DNA of 64,000 nt from Pseudomonas solani (GCF_026072635.1 NZ_AP023081.1:4398501-4462500); one strand, 5' to 3'. Counted from the stretch's first letter, positions 30,314-39,353 are shown. Program-made: numbers and translations. Notes: a model not told the origin generated them from the letters alone.

Positions 30314-31309
30314 ATGGTCGAGGAACGCAACGTACGCTGGGGGCTGGTGCATGCCTATGTCCTGGACGGGGAGGGCGGTGCACGCTCCGTCACCAAGGAC
30401 GAGCTGGATGTCATCCAGTTGCAGGAGCGGGAAAGCCTCTGGCTGCACTGGGACCGTGGCCATGCCATGGCGCGCCAGTGGTTGCGCGAGGCCAGCGGGC
30501 TGAGCGAATTCGCCTGCGACCTGCTGCTGGAGGAAAGCACCCGGCCACGCCTGGTGAACCTCCCGGAGCACCAGCTGCTGCTGTTCCTGCGGGGTGTGAA
30601 CCTCAATCCGGGCGCCCAGCCCGAGGACATGGTCGCGGTGCGCATCTTCGCCGATGCGCAGCGCGTCATCTCATTGCGCCTGCGCCCCTTGCACGCCACT
30701 GATGAATTGATCGAGCAGTGGGGCAGCGGTACCGGGCCGAAGACCGCTTCCGAGGTGCTGCTGTACCTGGCCGAGCACCTGACCGACAAGGTCGATGCCC
30801 TGGTCGCCACGCTCTCCGAAGAGGTCGATGAACAGGAGGAGCTGCTGGACGCCAATGAGCGCTTCAATCCCGATCACGACCTGATGCTGCACATCCGCCG
30901 CCGCGCCGCCGGGCTCAAGCGCTTTCTCGCGCCACAGCGGGACATCTACGGCCAGTTGATGCGCAACCGCATGAGCTGGTTCGCCACCGACGACACCGAT
31001 TACTGGAGTGAGCTGAACAACCGCCTCACCCGCTACCTGGAAGAGCTGGAACTGATCCGCGAGCGTGTCGGCCTGGTGCTGGAGTCGGAGAACCGGCGCA
31101 TGAGCGAGCGCATGACCCGCACCATGTACCTGCTCGGTATCATCACCGGCTTCTTCCTGCCCATGAGCTTCATCACCGGTCTGCTGGGCATCAACGTCGG
31201 GGGTATCCCCGGGGCCGATGCGCCCTATGGCTTCGTCGTCGCCTGCCTGCTGATCCTCGGGGTGGCCACCTTCCAGTGGTGGCTTTTCCGTCGCCTGCGC
31301 TGGCTCTGA
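30314..31309 (+). CDS. cmaX: CmaX, CorA/ZntB-family membrane transporter
   Basis: A 331-residue protein with a large cytoplasmic N-terminal domain and two C-terminal TM helices (YLLGIITGFFLPMSFITGLL and FVVACLLILGVATFQWWLF). Between them lies GINVGGIPG, the GxN loop of CorA-type channels (GMN in CorA, GIN here). ZntB relatives move Zn2+. It is the first of the cmaX-crfX-cmpX-sigX-oprF string, in the P. aeruginosa order, 22 bases after rraA. Confidence 0.9.
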   Translation: MVEERNVRWGLVHAYVLDGEGGARSVTKDELDVIQLQERESLWLHWDRGHAMARQWLREASGLSEFACDLLLEESTRPRLVNLPEHQLLLFLRGVNLNPGAQPEDMVAVRIFADAQRVISLRLRPLHATDELIEQWGSGTGPKTASEVLLYLAEHLTDKVDALVATLSEEVDEQEELLDANERFNPDHDLMLHIRRRAAGLKRFLAPQRDIYGQLMRNRMSWFATDDTDYWSELNNRLTRYLEELELIRERVGLVLESENRRMSERMTRTMYLLGIITGFFLPMSFITGLLGINVGGIPGADAPYGFVVACLLILGVATFQWWLFRRLRWL

Positions 31310-31363
31310 TGTGACCTGTTGAACGCTGGCCTCGTCTAGCCGACATATCCACGCGAGGTGCGC

Positions 31364-31609
31364 ATGCACGATCCGTTCGAAGAATCCCTGCGGGACCTGC
31401 TCAAGCGTTCGTCATCCGACCATGATGACAACGCCGCGCTGGGTCGCGTGCTCAAGACCGCCAACCGTCAGGTTGGCGTCGGCGATCTGTTCAGCCTGCT
31501 CGGCCATTGGGCCGAAGCCATGATGATCGCCCTCAACAACGGCTCGGCCCACGTGGCGCCGGTCTCTCGCCGCCCCTCATCGAAACGCTCTGCTGACAAG
31601 GCTGATTGA
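31364..31609 (+). CDS. crfX: CrfX, small conserved protein
   Basis: An 81-residue hydrophilic protein of unknown function, conserved in Pseudomonas between cmaX and cmpX. There is no signal peptide or TM segment. Start at ATG 31364 with GAGG 5 bases upstream. It ends 2 bases before cmpX. Membership of the SigX cell-wall-stress group is known from P. aeruginosa and P. fluorescens; its activity is not. Confidence 0.88.
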   Translation: MHDPFEESLRDLLKRSSSDHDDNAALGRVLKTANRQVGVGDLFSLLGHWAEAMMIALNNGSAHVAPVSRRPSSKRSADKAD

Positions 31610-31611
31610 AC

Positions 31612-32436
31612 ATGGAATTCGACCCCTGGACCCAAGGTATCGTTAACGCCATGACCACGGTGTGGACACCGGTGGCCGGCTTCATCCCGCGCCTGTTCGG
31701 CGCCCTGGTAGTCGTCCTGCTGGGCTTCGTGGTGGCCAAGCTGCTCGACACCCTGCTGTCCAAGCTGCTGGCCAAGCTCGGCCTCGACCGCCTGATGGGC
31801 GGCACCGGGCTGACCAAGATCCTCGCCCGCGTCGGCATCCAGGTGCCGGTCTCCACGCTGATCGGCAAGATCGTCTACTGGTTCGTGCTGCTGATCTTCC
31901 TGGTCTCCGCTGCCGAATCCCTGGGCCTCGACCGTGTTTCCGCCACCCTCGACATGCTCGCCCTGTACCTGCCCAAGGTGCTGGGTGCTGCACTGGTGCT
32001 GCTGGCCGGCGTGCTCCTGGCGCAGCTGGTCAGCGGCATCGTCCGTGGTGCCGCCGAAGGTGTCGGGCTGGACTACGCCCACGGCCTGGGGCGCATCGCC
32101 CAGGGCCTAGTGATCATCATCAGCATCTCGGTGGCCATCGGGCAGTTGGAGGTCAAGACCGACCTGCTGAACAACGTCATCGCCATCGTGCTCATCTCCA
32201 TCGGCCTCGCTGCGGCGCTGGCGCTGGGGCTGGGCAGCCGGGACATCGCCGGGCAGATCATCGCCGGCATCTATGTGCGTGAGCTCTATCAGGTAGGACA
32301 GGACGTCAAGGTAGGCGATGTCGAAGGACAGATCGAGGAAATAGGCACGGTGAAGACCATCCTCCTCACCGATGAAGGCGAACTGGTCTCCGTGTCCAAC
32401 CGGACATTGCTCGACCAGCGGGTAACGAGCCGCTAA
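31612..32436 (+). CDS. cmpX: CmpX, small mechanosensitive-channel-family membrane protein
   Basis: A 274-residue inner-membrane protein with four or five TM helices (LFGALVVVLLGFVVAKLL; IVYWFVLLIFLVSAAESLGL; VLGAALVLLAGVLLAQLV; LVIIISISVAIGQL; NVIAIVLISIGLAAALALGL) and a C-terminal MscS-like beta domain (VGDVEGQIEEIGTVKTILLT, then VSNRTLLDQ). Family members link membrane tension or cell-wall stress to SigX activity in Pseudomonas. Lies 93 bp upstream of sigX. Confidence 0.9.
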   Translation: MEFDPWTQGIVNAMTTVWTPVAGFIPRLFGALVVVLLGFVVAKLLDTLLSKLLAKLGLDRLMGGTGLTKILARVGIQVPVSTLIGKIVYWFVLLIFLVSAAESLGLDRVSATLDMLALYLPKVLGAALVLLAGVLLAQLVSGIVRGAAEGVGLDYAHGLGRIAQGLVIIISISVAIGQLEVKTDLLNNVIAIVLISIGLAAALALGLGSRDIAGQIIAGIYVRELYQVGQDVKVGDVEGQIEEIGTVKTILLTDEGELVSVSNRTLLDQRVTSR

Positions 32437-32529
32437 CACGGCGCGCCATCCCTGCTAATGTATGCCGCCATAGCGGAACGCGCCCCCGCGCTCCAGCGGC
32501 TCCTGACCTGACTGTCGGCCCGACCTGTT

Positions 32530-33120
32530 TTGAACAAGCCCCAATCGCTTTCCCTGCGCTACGACCCCCGCGAGCTCTCCGACGAAGAGCTGGTGGAGCG
32601 CGCCCATGTGGAGCTGTTTCACGTCACGCGTGCCTATGAAGAGCTCATGCGTCGCTACCAGCGCACCCTGTTCAACGTTTGTGCCCGATATTTGGGGAAC
32701 GAACGAGACGCTGACGATGTCTGTCAGGAGGTGATGCTGAAGGTGCTCTATGGATTGAAGAACTTCGAAGGGAAGTCCAAGTTCAAGACATGGCTCTACA
32801 GCATCACGTATAACGAATGTATTACCCAATATCGGAAAGAGCGTCGTAAACGTCGTTTACTTGATGCCCTGAGTCTCGATCCTCTCGAGGAGGCCTCGGA
32901 GGAGAAGGCACCCAAGCTCGAAGAGCGCGGAGGCCTTGAGCGATGGCTGGTGCATGTGAACCCGATCGATCGTGAAATCCTGGTGCTGCGCTTTGTCGCA
33001 GAACTGGAATTTCAGGAAATTGCTGACATTATGCATATGGGTCTTAGCGCCACGAAGATGCGATACAAGCGTGCGCTGGACCGCTTGAGAGAAAAATTTT
33101 CAGGATTGACCGAAACTTAG
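32530..33120 (+). CDS. sigX: SigX, ECF sigma factor
   Basis: A 196-residue ECF sigma factor, the exact P. aeruginosa SigX length. Sigma2 region: LMRRYQRTLFNVCARYLGNERDADDVCQEVMLKVLYGL (split here by function: helices 2.1-2.2, with KTWLYSITYNEC as 2.4). Sigma4 region: NPIDREILVLRFVAELEFQEIADIM near residue 140. It starts with TTG and no good ribosome site is visible, so weak translation is likely. There is no anti-sigma gene; CmpX next to it is the likely membrane input. SigX drives oprF and fatty-acid genes in Pseudomonas. Confidence 0.95.
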   Translation: MNKPQSLSLRYDPRELSDEELVERAHVELFHVTRAYEELMRRYQRTLFNVCARYLGNERDADDVCQEVMLKVLYGLKNFEGKSKFKTWLYSITYNECITQYRKERRKRRLLDALSLDPLEEASEEKAPKLEERGGLERWLVHVNPIDREILVLRFVAELEFQEIADIMHMGLSATKMRYKRALDRLREKFSGLTET

Positions 33121-33171
33121 TTGGGGAAAATTAATCTCTTAGATCAGCGAGTTCTGGTAAACTTGCGCACC

Positions 33172-33200
33172 AAGTTGTCCTCGAGATTGTTCGACAACTT
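33172..33200 (+). promoter_or_regulatory. Inverted repeat in the oprF upstream region
   Basis: AAGTTGTC (33172-33179) and GACAACTT (33193-33200) form an 8-bp perfect inverted repeat with a 13-base loop, between sigX and oprF and 28 bases before the oprF start. There is no T-tract, so it is not a plain terminator. It may be an mRNA-stabilising 5' hairpin for the abundant oprF message or a protein site. GGTAAACTT at about 33156 is a possible sigma-X -35-like element but was not fixed. Confidence 0.5.
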
Positions 33201-33227
33201 ACTGACAACCAAGATGGGGATTTACGG

Positions 33228-34274
33228 ATGAAACTGAAAAACACCTTAGGCGTAGCCGTTGGCTCTCTCGTCGCCGCACTTTCTCTGAACGCGCTGGCGC
33301 AAGGCCAAGGCGCTGTCGAGGTGGAGGCTTTCGGCAAGCGCTACTTCACCGACAGCTCGCGTGATCTGTCCAATGGCAACCTGTTCGGTGGCTCGGTTGG
33401 TTACTACCTGACCGACGACGTCGAACTGGCTCTGTCCTACGGCGAGTTTCACGACATTCGTTCCGAAAACGACACCGGTAACAAGAACATCAAGGGCAGC
33501 CAGACTGGCCTCGATGCCATCTACCACTTCGGCACTCCGGGTGTCGGCCTGCGTCCGTACGTCTCCGCTGGCTTCGCTCACCAGAGCATCAGCAACGTTC
33601 CGGCGCGTACCGGTCGTGACCACAGCACCTTCGCCAACATCGGCACTGGCCTGAAGTACTACTTCACCGAGAACTTCTACGCCAAAGCCGGCCTGGACGG
33701 CATGTACAACATCGATGTGGGCGAGTCCGAGTGGGCCGCTGGCGTGGGTGTTGGCGTGAACTTCGGTGGTGGCTCCAAGCCCGCTGCCGAGCCGGCCCCG
33801 GCTCCGGTTGCCGAAGTCTGCTCCGACAGCGACAACGACGGCGTCTGTGACAACGTCGACAAGTGCCCGGACACCCCGGCCAACGTCACCGTTGACGCCG
33901 ATGGCTGCCCGGCTGTTGCCGAAGTCGTTCGCGTTGAGCTGGACGTGAAGTTCGACTTCGACAAGTCCAAGGTCAAAGAAGAAAGCTACGGCGACATCAA
34001 GAACCTGGCTGACTTCATGAACCAGTACCCGTCGACCACCACCACCGTTGAAGGCCACACCGACTCCGTCGGCACCGACGCCTACAACCAGAAACTGTCC
34101 GAGCGTCGTGCCAACGCCGTTCGTGAAGTCCTGGTCAACCAGTACGGTGTAGGTTCCGAGCGCGTCAACTCGGTTGGTTACGGTGAGTCCCGCCCGGTTG
34201 CTGACAACGCTACCGACGCTGGCCGCGCTGTTAACCGTCGCGTAGAAGCTGAAGTAGAAGCCCAAGCCAAGTAA
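33228..34274 (+). CDS. oprF: OprF, major outer-membrane porin
   Basis: A 348-residue porin. Signal peptide of 24 residues ending NALA; N-terminal eight-stranded barrel (about residues 25-180); Pro/Ala hinge (KPAAEPAPAPVAEV); a thrombospondin-type-3-like Asp-rich segment with four Cys (CSDSDNDGVCDNVDKC and DGCP); and an OmpA-like peptidoglycan-binding domain (FDFDKSKV, then GHTDSVGTDAYNQKLSERRA). OprF anchors the outer membrane to the wall and allows slow non-specific diffusion. Codon use is strongly biased, as expected for an abundant protein. The terminator follows. Confidence 0.98.
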   Translation: MKLKNTLGVAVGSLVAALSLNALAQGQGAVEVEAFGKRYFTDSSRDLSNGNLFGGSVGYYLTDDVELALSYGEFHDIRSENDTGNKNIKGSQTGLDAIYHFGTPGVGLRPYVSAGFAHQSISNVPARTGRDHSTFANIGTGLKYYFTENFYAKAGLDGMYNIDVGESEWAAGVGVGVNFGGGSKPAAEPAPAPVAEVCSDSDNDGVCDNVDKCPDTPANVTVDADGCPAVAEVVRVELDVKFDFDKSKVKEESYGDIKNLADFMNQYPSTTTTVEGHTDSVGTDAYNQKLSERRANAVREVLVNQYGVGSERVNSVGYGESRPVADNATDAGRAVNRRVEAEVEAQAK

Positions 34275-34288
34275 TTGGTCTGAGCTTT

Positions 34289-34316
34289 GAAAAACCCGGC
34301 CTCGGCCGGGTTTTTC
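34289..34316 (+). terminator. Intrinsic terminator of oprF
   Basis: Hairpin AACCCGGCC/GGCCGGGTT followed by T-rich TTTCTTT; an A-tract precedes it, so it may also act on cobA read-through. Confidence 0.88.
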
Positions 34317-34368
34317 TTTGCCTAGAGAAAAGTGCCAGGAGGTAAACGCATCGTGGCCCGGCCGCACC

Positions 34369-34401
34369 GTAGGTTGGGTAGAGGTACGAAACCCAACATT
34401 G
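34369..34401. repeat. REP-like short repeat
   Basis: GTAGGTTGGGTAGAGGTACG followed by AAACCCAACAT; TTGGGT pairs with ACCCAA. The same GTAGG...GAAACCCA pattern occurs inside both mobile elements at 48203 and 54121, so it is a dispersed Pseudomonas repeat. Confidence 0.55.
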
Positions 34402-34429
34402 CGATGCCGAGCCGTGGAATGCCGCCCGA

Positions 34430-35167
34430 TCAGGCACTCAACGCTTCGGCCATCGCTACGGCCTCGCCCGCCACCTCACCGATCACCAGGATCGCTGGGC
34501 TCTTCAGCTGGAAGTCGCTGGCGTCGGCCTGCATCTGTGCCAGCGTGCTGCGGCATTCGCGTTGATAGGGCAGGGAGGTGTTCTCGATCATCGCCACCGG
34601 CATGTCCGCCGCCATGCCGCCGGCCAGCAGGCCTTCACGGACCGCCGCCAGGCGCGCCACGCCCATGTACACCACCAGCGTGGTGCCGCTGCGGGCCAGG
34701 GCCTGCCACTCGGGTGCGCTGTCGTCCTGGGTGTGGGCGGTGACCAGGGTGACGCCCCGGCTGATGCCGCGCAGGGTCAGGGGGATGCCGCACTGGGTGG
34801 CACCCGCCAGCCCGGCGGTGATGCCGTTGACCAGTTCGCTCTCCACCCCACGCTCGGCCAGCCACTGCGCCTCCTCGCCACCCCGGCCGAAGATGCACGG
34901 GTCGCCGCCCTTGAGGCGTACCACGCGCTTGCCCTGGCGTGCGTAGCGCAGCATCAGGCGATGGATGAAGGCCTGGGGCGTCGAGCGGCAGCCCCCGCGT
35001 TTGCCGACTCGGATCACCCGGGCGCCCGGGCAGTGCTCCAGCACCGCCGGGTTGACCAGGTCGTCGATCATCACCACCTCGGCGCCGTTGAGCACCCGTA
35101 CTGCTTTCAGCGTCAGCAGCTCCGGGTCACCGGGCCCCGCACCCACCAGCCAGACCTTGCCATTCAT
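34430..35167 (-). CDS. cobA: Uroporphyrinogen-III C-methyltransferase
   Basis: A 245-residue SAM-dependent enzyme making precorrin-2 for siroheme and cobalamin. The SAM motif GAGPGDPELLTLKAVRVL is at residue 8; VRLKGGDPCIFGRGGEE near residue 81 is the family signature. Start at 35167 is chosen for the GAGGAG site 5 bases upstream. Last gene of the nitrate operon, 10 bases after nasC. Siroheme is the cofactor of assimilatory nitrite reductase, yet no siroheme enzyme is encoded in this window. Confidence 0.94.
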   Translation of the reverse strand: MNGKVWLVGAGPGDPELLTLKAVRVLNGAEVVMIDDLVNPAVLEHCPGARVIRVGKRGGCRSTPQAFIHRLMLRYARQGKRVVRLKGGDPCIFGRGGEEAQWLAERGVESELVNGITAGLAGATQCGIPLTLRGISRGVTLVTAHTQDDSAPEWQALARSGTTLVVYMGVARLAAVREGLLAGGMAADMPVAMIENTSLPYQRECRSTLAQMQADASDFQLKSPAILVIGEVAGEAVAMAEALSA

Positions 35168-35177
35168 GGGCTTCTCC

Positions 35178-37892
35178 TCAGGCATTCACTGCGGTCGGCA
35201 CCGGTGGCGCCGCCAGCATTCTCTTGATTTCCGGTACGCAGGAGCCGCAACGCGTGCCGCACCCCAATGCTTCTTTCAGCCCCGCCAGGTCCAGCCCCTG
35301 GGCGATGCCCGCCTGCACGGCTTGCAGGCTGACGTTCATGCAGTTGCACAGAGTGCGATTGGCGCCGGCCGCCGCACTGGCACCCGGCGGTGCGCTCAGG
35401 GGAGCCAGCAGCCAGCGCCGCAGTTCCGTGTCCACGCGGCCTTCCTGCCACAGGCTCTTCAGCCAGCCCCATGCGGCGGTTTCGCCCGCCAGGCGCAGCG
35501 CAGTGATGCGCCCCTGCTCGATACGCACGCGCTTGCCCACCGCGCGCTGCGGGTCGTCGTAGCTCATCACCGGCCCCTGATCCAGTTGCAGCAGGCGGTC
35601 TATATGCGCCAGTAGCTCCGTATCCGGTGCCTGCCCGTGGGCCGCGCGCAGCACCAGGGCAGGGCGCTCACGCCCGACCAGGGCCAGGTTTGCGTAGGTG
35701 AAGGCCTCGCACAGCGGTCGGAGGGCTTCGAAGCGCGCCTGCACATCGCCCTCCACCAGCACGAAGAGCTGCCAGGGCAGCTCCACCCGCTCCACCTCCA
35801 CGCCCGCATGCTTGAGTTCCGGTTGTTTCGAGAGCGGATCGTAGGCCGGCGTGGTCAGCACGTTGACGCCCAGCCCCTTGAGGAAGCGATCGCCCCAGTG
35901 CATGGGCAGGAAGGCCTGGCCGGGGCGCAGGGCCTCGTCGCCCATGACCGGCACCACCAGCTCGCCGCGACGGCTCCTCACCCGCACCAGATCACCATCC
36001 TCGAGCTGGCGGCGGCGCATCTCCACGGGGTGCAGCCCCAGTTGCGCCTGCTCCACGTGGCCGAACAACTGGGCCGCGGTGCCGGTGCGGCTCATACCAT
36101 GCCACTGGTCGCGTAGGCGTCCCGTGTTCAGGGTCAATGGGTAGCGCAGTTCGCGACGCTCCTGGGGGGCGAGGTAAGGGTCGGCGACGAACTGTGCACG
36201 ACCGCTCGGTGTGGGAAAGCGGCCGTCGCCATAGAGGCGCGCGGTGCCTTGCCGGGCGCCGGCGGGGTAGGGCCATTGCTGCGGACCCTGGGTGTCGATC
36301 AGGCCGTAGCGGATGCCGGTCAGGTCCAGGTCGCGGCCGGCGGTGAGCGGCTTGTACTCCTCGAACAGTGCTTCGGGGCTGTCGAAGTCGAACAGGCTGG
36401 GCTGGCCGGGGCGCAGGTGGTGTTCCAGGCGCCGGGCGAAGTCGCAGGCCATGGCCCAGTCCGGGCGCGCCTCGCCCGGTGCCGGCACGGCCGGGCGCAC
36501 ATGGCTGATGCGCCGCTCGGAGTTGGTCACGGTGCCTTCCTTCTCGCCCCAGCTGGCAGCGGGCAGCAGCAGGTCGGCGTGGCGGCAGGTCTCGGTGGTG
36601 AAGAAGGCTTCCTGCACGACCACGAAGGGGCAAGCAGCCAGTGCCGCGTGCACCCGCTGCTGGTCGGGGAGGGACTGGGCCGGGTTGGTGCAGACGATCC
36701 ACAGCGCCTTGATGCGCCCGTCGCCCACGGCGTCGAACAGGTCGATGGCCGACAGCCCCGGTGTTTCCGGCAGGCGCTCGACGCCCCAGTAGGCCGCCAC
36801 CTCGGCGCGGTGCTCGGCATTGCCCGCCTCGCGATGGCCCGGCAGCAGGTTCGACAGGCTGCCGGTTTCGCGGCCACCCATGGCGTTGGGCTGGCCGGTG
36901 AGGGAGAAGGGCCCGGCGCCGACGCGGCCGATCTGCCCGGTGGCCAGGTGCAGGTTGATCAGTGCGCTGTTCTTGGCGCTGCCGGCGCTGGACTGGTTCA
37001 GGCCCATGCACCAGAGCGAGAGAAAGCTCGGCGTGCGGCCGATCCACTCGGCGCAGCGCAGCAGGTCGGCGCTGTCGATGCCGCACAGCTCGGCCACCCG
37101 CGCCGGGCCGAAGTCGCGCACGCGCTCCTTGAGCGCATCGAAGCCTTCGGTGTGGCGCTCGATGAAGCGCCGGTCCACCCAGCCCTCCCAGAGCAGGATG
37201 TGGAGGATGCCGTGGAACAGCGCCACGTCGCTGCCCGGGGTGATCGCCAGGTGCAGGTCGGCCAGCTCGCAGGTGTCGGTGCGGCGCGGGTCGACCACGA
37301 TCAGGCGCATGTCCGGGCGCTTGGCCTTGGCCTCTTCCAGGCGGCGGAACAGCACCGGGTGGGCGAAGGCCATGTTGCTGCCGGCGATCAGCACGCAGTC
37401 GCTCTGCTCGATGTCCTCGTAGGAGCAGGGCGGCGCGTCGGCACCCAGGCTGCGCTTGTAGCCGACCACGGCGGAGGACATGCACAGCCGCGAATTGCTG
37501 TCGATGTTGTGGGTGCCCACCAGGGCGCGGGCCAGCTTGTTGAAGGCGTAGTAGTCCTCGGTCAGCAACTGGCCCGAGACATAGAAGGCGACGCTGTCCG
37601 GCCCGTGCTCGGCGATGGTTTCGGCGAAGCGCGCGGCGGCGTGGTCCAGGGCGCTGTCCCAGTCTGTGCGGCTGCGTGCCAGGTCCTTGCCCAGGCGCAG
37701 TTCCGGGTACAGCGCGCGGGCCTGGATGTCGCCGGTCAGGTGCAGGGTGGAGCCCTTGCTGCACAGGCGGCCGAAGTTGGCCGGGTGCGCCGGGTCACCG
37801 GCGACACCGAGGATGCGCGCGTCGTCGTGCTCGATCAGCACGCCGCAGCCGACGCCGCAGTAGCAGCAGGTGGAGGCGGTGGTCCGGCTCAT
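35178..37892 (-). CDS. nasC: Assimilatory nitrate reductase catalytic subunit
   Basis: A 904-residue molybdopterin enzyme reducing nitrate to nitrite in the cytoplasm. N-terminal [4Fe-4S] ligands C-x2-C-x3-C at residues 9, 12 and 16 (CCYCGVGC) with a fourth Cys in GRLCSKG; bis-MGD-binding Mo domains through the middle (SLWCMGLNQSS, GGRETGSLSNLLPGHR); the dinucleotide-binding end domain (YPLTLNTGRLRDQWHGMSRTG). The last 50 residues are a BFD-like [2Fe-2S] domain (CNCMN...CGTRCGSC), typical of the NAD(P)H-linked type. No signal peptide. It follows the FAD subunit gene by 23 bases, its likely electron donor. Confidence 0.95.
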   Translation of the reverse strand: MSRTTASTCCYCGVGCGVLIEHDDARILGVAGDPAHPANFGRLCSKGSTLHLTGDIQARALYPELRLGKDLARSRTDWDSALDHAAARFAETIAEHGPDSVAFYVSGQLLTEDYYAFNKLARALVGTHNIDSNSRLCMSSAVVGYKRSLGADAPPCSYEDIEQSDCVLIAGSNMAFAHPVLFRRLEEAKAKRPDMRLIVVDPRRTDTCELADLHLAITPGSDVALFHGILHILLWEGWVDRRFIERHTEGFDALKERVRDFGPARVAELCGIDSADLLRCAEWIGRTPSFLSLWCMGLNQSSAGSAKNSALINLHLATGQIGRVGAGPFSLTGQPNAMGGRETGSLSNLLPGHREAGNAEHRAEVAAYWGVERLPETPGLSAIDLFDAVGDGRIKALWIVCTNPAQSLPDQQRVHAALAACPFVVVQEAFFTTETCRHADLLLPAASWGEKEGTVTNSERRISHVRPAVPAPGEARPDWAMACDFARRLEHHLRPGQPSLFDFDSPEALFEEYKPLTAGRDLDLTGIRYGLIDTQGPQQWPYPAGARQGTARLYGDGRFPTPSGRAQFVADPYLAPQERRELRYPLTLNTGRLRDQWHGMSRTGTAAQLFGHVEQAQLGLHPVEMRRRQLEDGDLVRVRSRRGELVVPVMGDEALRPGQAFLPMHWGDRFLKGLGVNVLTTPAYDPLSKQPELKHAGVEVERVELPWQLFVLVEGDVQARFEALRPLCEAFTYANLALVGRERPALVLRAAHGQAPDTELLAHIDRLLQLDQGPVMSYDDPQRAVGKRVRIEQGRITALRLAGETAAWGWLKSLWQEGRVDTELRRWLLAPLSAPPGASAAAGANRTLCNCMNVSLQAVQAGIAQGLDLAGLKEALGCGTRCGSCVPEIKRMLAAPPVPTAVNA

Positions 37893-37915
37893 GACGAAGG
37901 TTCCTGTAAAGGGGA

Positions 37916-39205
37916 TCAGGCGCTCTGCAGCAGGCGCACGGGAATGCGCGCCGGCTCGGCGCAACGCGGTTCGGCCGCTGGCTCGGTACTCTCGGCTGCC
38001 AGGGCCTCGCCGAAAATCAGGCGATCACGCAGGTGGCGGATGTCGGTGCGTGCCTGCACCTGGCGGAAGTACCAGCCGCCGTCGGCGGTGTCGCCGAACA
38101 GGCAGGCACCCACCAGCACGCCGTCCTTGATCACCAGCTTCTTGTAGATGCCGTCGATGGGGTCGGAAAGGGTGATGCTTTCGGTGCCTTCGCCGCCCAT
38201 GAAGTCGCCGGCGGAGAACAGGTCGATGCCGGTGACCTTGAGCTTGGTGGAGACCACTGAGCCCTGGTAGCGGGCGAAGCCGAGCTGGGCCAGGTGGTTG
38301 GCGCAGACGCCGGCCTGGTCGAACAGCGGTGCCACCAGGCCGTAGGCGATGCCGCGGTGGCTGGCGCATTCACCGATGGCGTAGATGCGTGGGTCGTTGG
38401 TCTGCAGGGTGTCGCTGACCAGGATGCCGCGGTTGCAAGGCAGGCCGGCGCGCTCGGCCAGGGCGACGTTGGGGCGGATGCCGGCGGCCATCACCACCAG
38501 GTCGGCGGCGATCACCTCGCCGCCCTGGAACTGCACCGCGCAGACCCGGCCCTCGCCGTTGTCCAGCAGCTCCTCGGTGTGGGTGCCCATGCGGAAGCGG
38601 ATGCCGCGAGCCTCCAGCGCTTCCTGCAGCAGCTGCCCGGCGGTGCGGTCCAGCTGGCGGTCCAGCAGCCAGTCGGCGAGGTGCACCACGGTCACCTGCA
38701 TGCCGCGCTGGCGCAGGCCGTTGGCTGCCTCCAGGCCGAGCAGGCCGCCGCCGATCACCACCGCGTGACTGTGGCTGCGGGCGGTGTCGATCATCTGCCG
38801 GGTATCGGCGATGTCGCGGTAGCCGATCACGCCCTGCAGGCGGTTGCCCGGCACCGGCAGGATGAAGGGCGAGGAGCCGGTGGCGATCACCAGGCGATCG
38901 TAGGCGGCCTCGGTGCCGTCGTCGGCGATCACCAGGCGGCGGCGCCGGTCGATCTTCACCACGCTGCGGTTGAGCAGCAGGCGGATGCCGTGCCCGGCGT
39001 ACCACTCCAGGTCGTTGAGGACGATGTCCTCGAAGGCCTGCTCACCGGCCAGCACCGGCGACAGCATGATGCGGTTGTAGTTGGGGTGCGGCTCGGCGCC
39101 GAACACCGTGATGTCGTAGAGATCCGGGGCGAGCTTGAGCAGCTCTTCCAGGGTGCGCACTCCGGCCATGCCGTTGCCGATCATCACCAGCCTGGGTCTG
39201 TTCAT
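37916..39205 (-). CDS. FAD-dependent NAD(P)H oxidoreductase, NirB-N/NasB-like electron-transfer subunit
   Basis: A 429-residue protein equal to the N-terminal FAD/NAD half of NirB. FAD motif VMIGNGMAGVRTLEEL at residue 7; NAD motif AVVIGGGLLGLEAANGL near residue 150; second FAD block IYAIGECASHRG near residue 285. The siroheme/[4Fe-4S] half and the NirB-type iron-sulfur linker are absent and no nirD follows, so it cannot be a complete nitrite reductase. With the [2Fe-2S] tail on nasC next door, it most likely passes electrons from NAD(P)H to nitrate reductase. It has its own promoter and antitermination leader. Confidence 0.87.
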   Translation of the reverse strand: MNRPRLVMIGNGMAGVRTLEELLKLAPDLYDITVFGAEPHPNYNRIMLSPVLAGEQAFEDIVLNDLEWYAGHGIRLLLNRSVVKIDRRRRLVIADDGTEAAYDRLVIATGSSPFILPVPGNRLQGVIGYRDIADTRQMIDTARSHSHAVVIGGGLLGLEAANGLRQRGMQVTVVHLADWLLDRQLDRTAGQLLQEALEARGIRFRMGTHTEELLDNGEGRVCAVQFQGGEVIAADLVVMAAGIRPNVALAERAGLPCNRGILVSDTLQTNDPRIYAIGECASHRGIAYGLVAPLFDQAGVCANHLAQLGFARYQGSVVSTKLKVTGIDLFSAGDFMGGEGTESITLSDPIDGIYKKLVIKDGVLVGACLFGDTADGGWYFRQVQARTDIRHLRDRLIFGEALAAESTEPAAEPRCAEPARIPVRLLQSA

Positions 39206-39237
39206 GGGCGAGGCTCCTGCATGAATTCCGGGCAAAC

Positions 39238-39297
39238 AAAAAAGGCGTCCCGCTGTTGCCAGCAGGACGCCTTTGTCCAAGTCCCGTTCTATCGGGA
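39238..39297 (-). promoter_or_regulatory. ANTAR (NasT) two-hairpin antitermination leader of the FAD subunit gene
   Basis: Read on the minus strand: hairpin P1 (39297-39282) TCCCG-ATAGAA-CGGGA; four-base linker; hairpin P2 (39278-39265) GGAC-AAAGGC-GTCC; terminator (39272-39238) AGGCGTCC...GGACGCCT with GCAA loop and T6. Both six-base loops have A at 1 and G at 4, the ANTAR recognition pattern. The P2 3' arm is also the terminator 5' arm, so the two exclude each other. Confidence 0.88.
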
Positions 39298-39353
39298 AAG
39301 TGCCATCTCTACGTTGAGGTGGGCGCTTTTTGTAGATTGTGATGGAGCCCATT

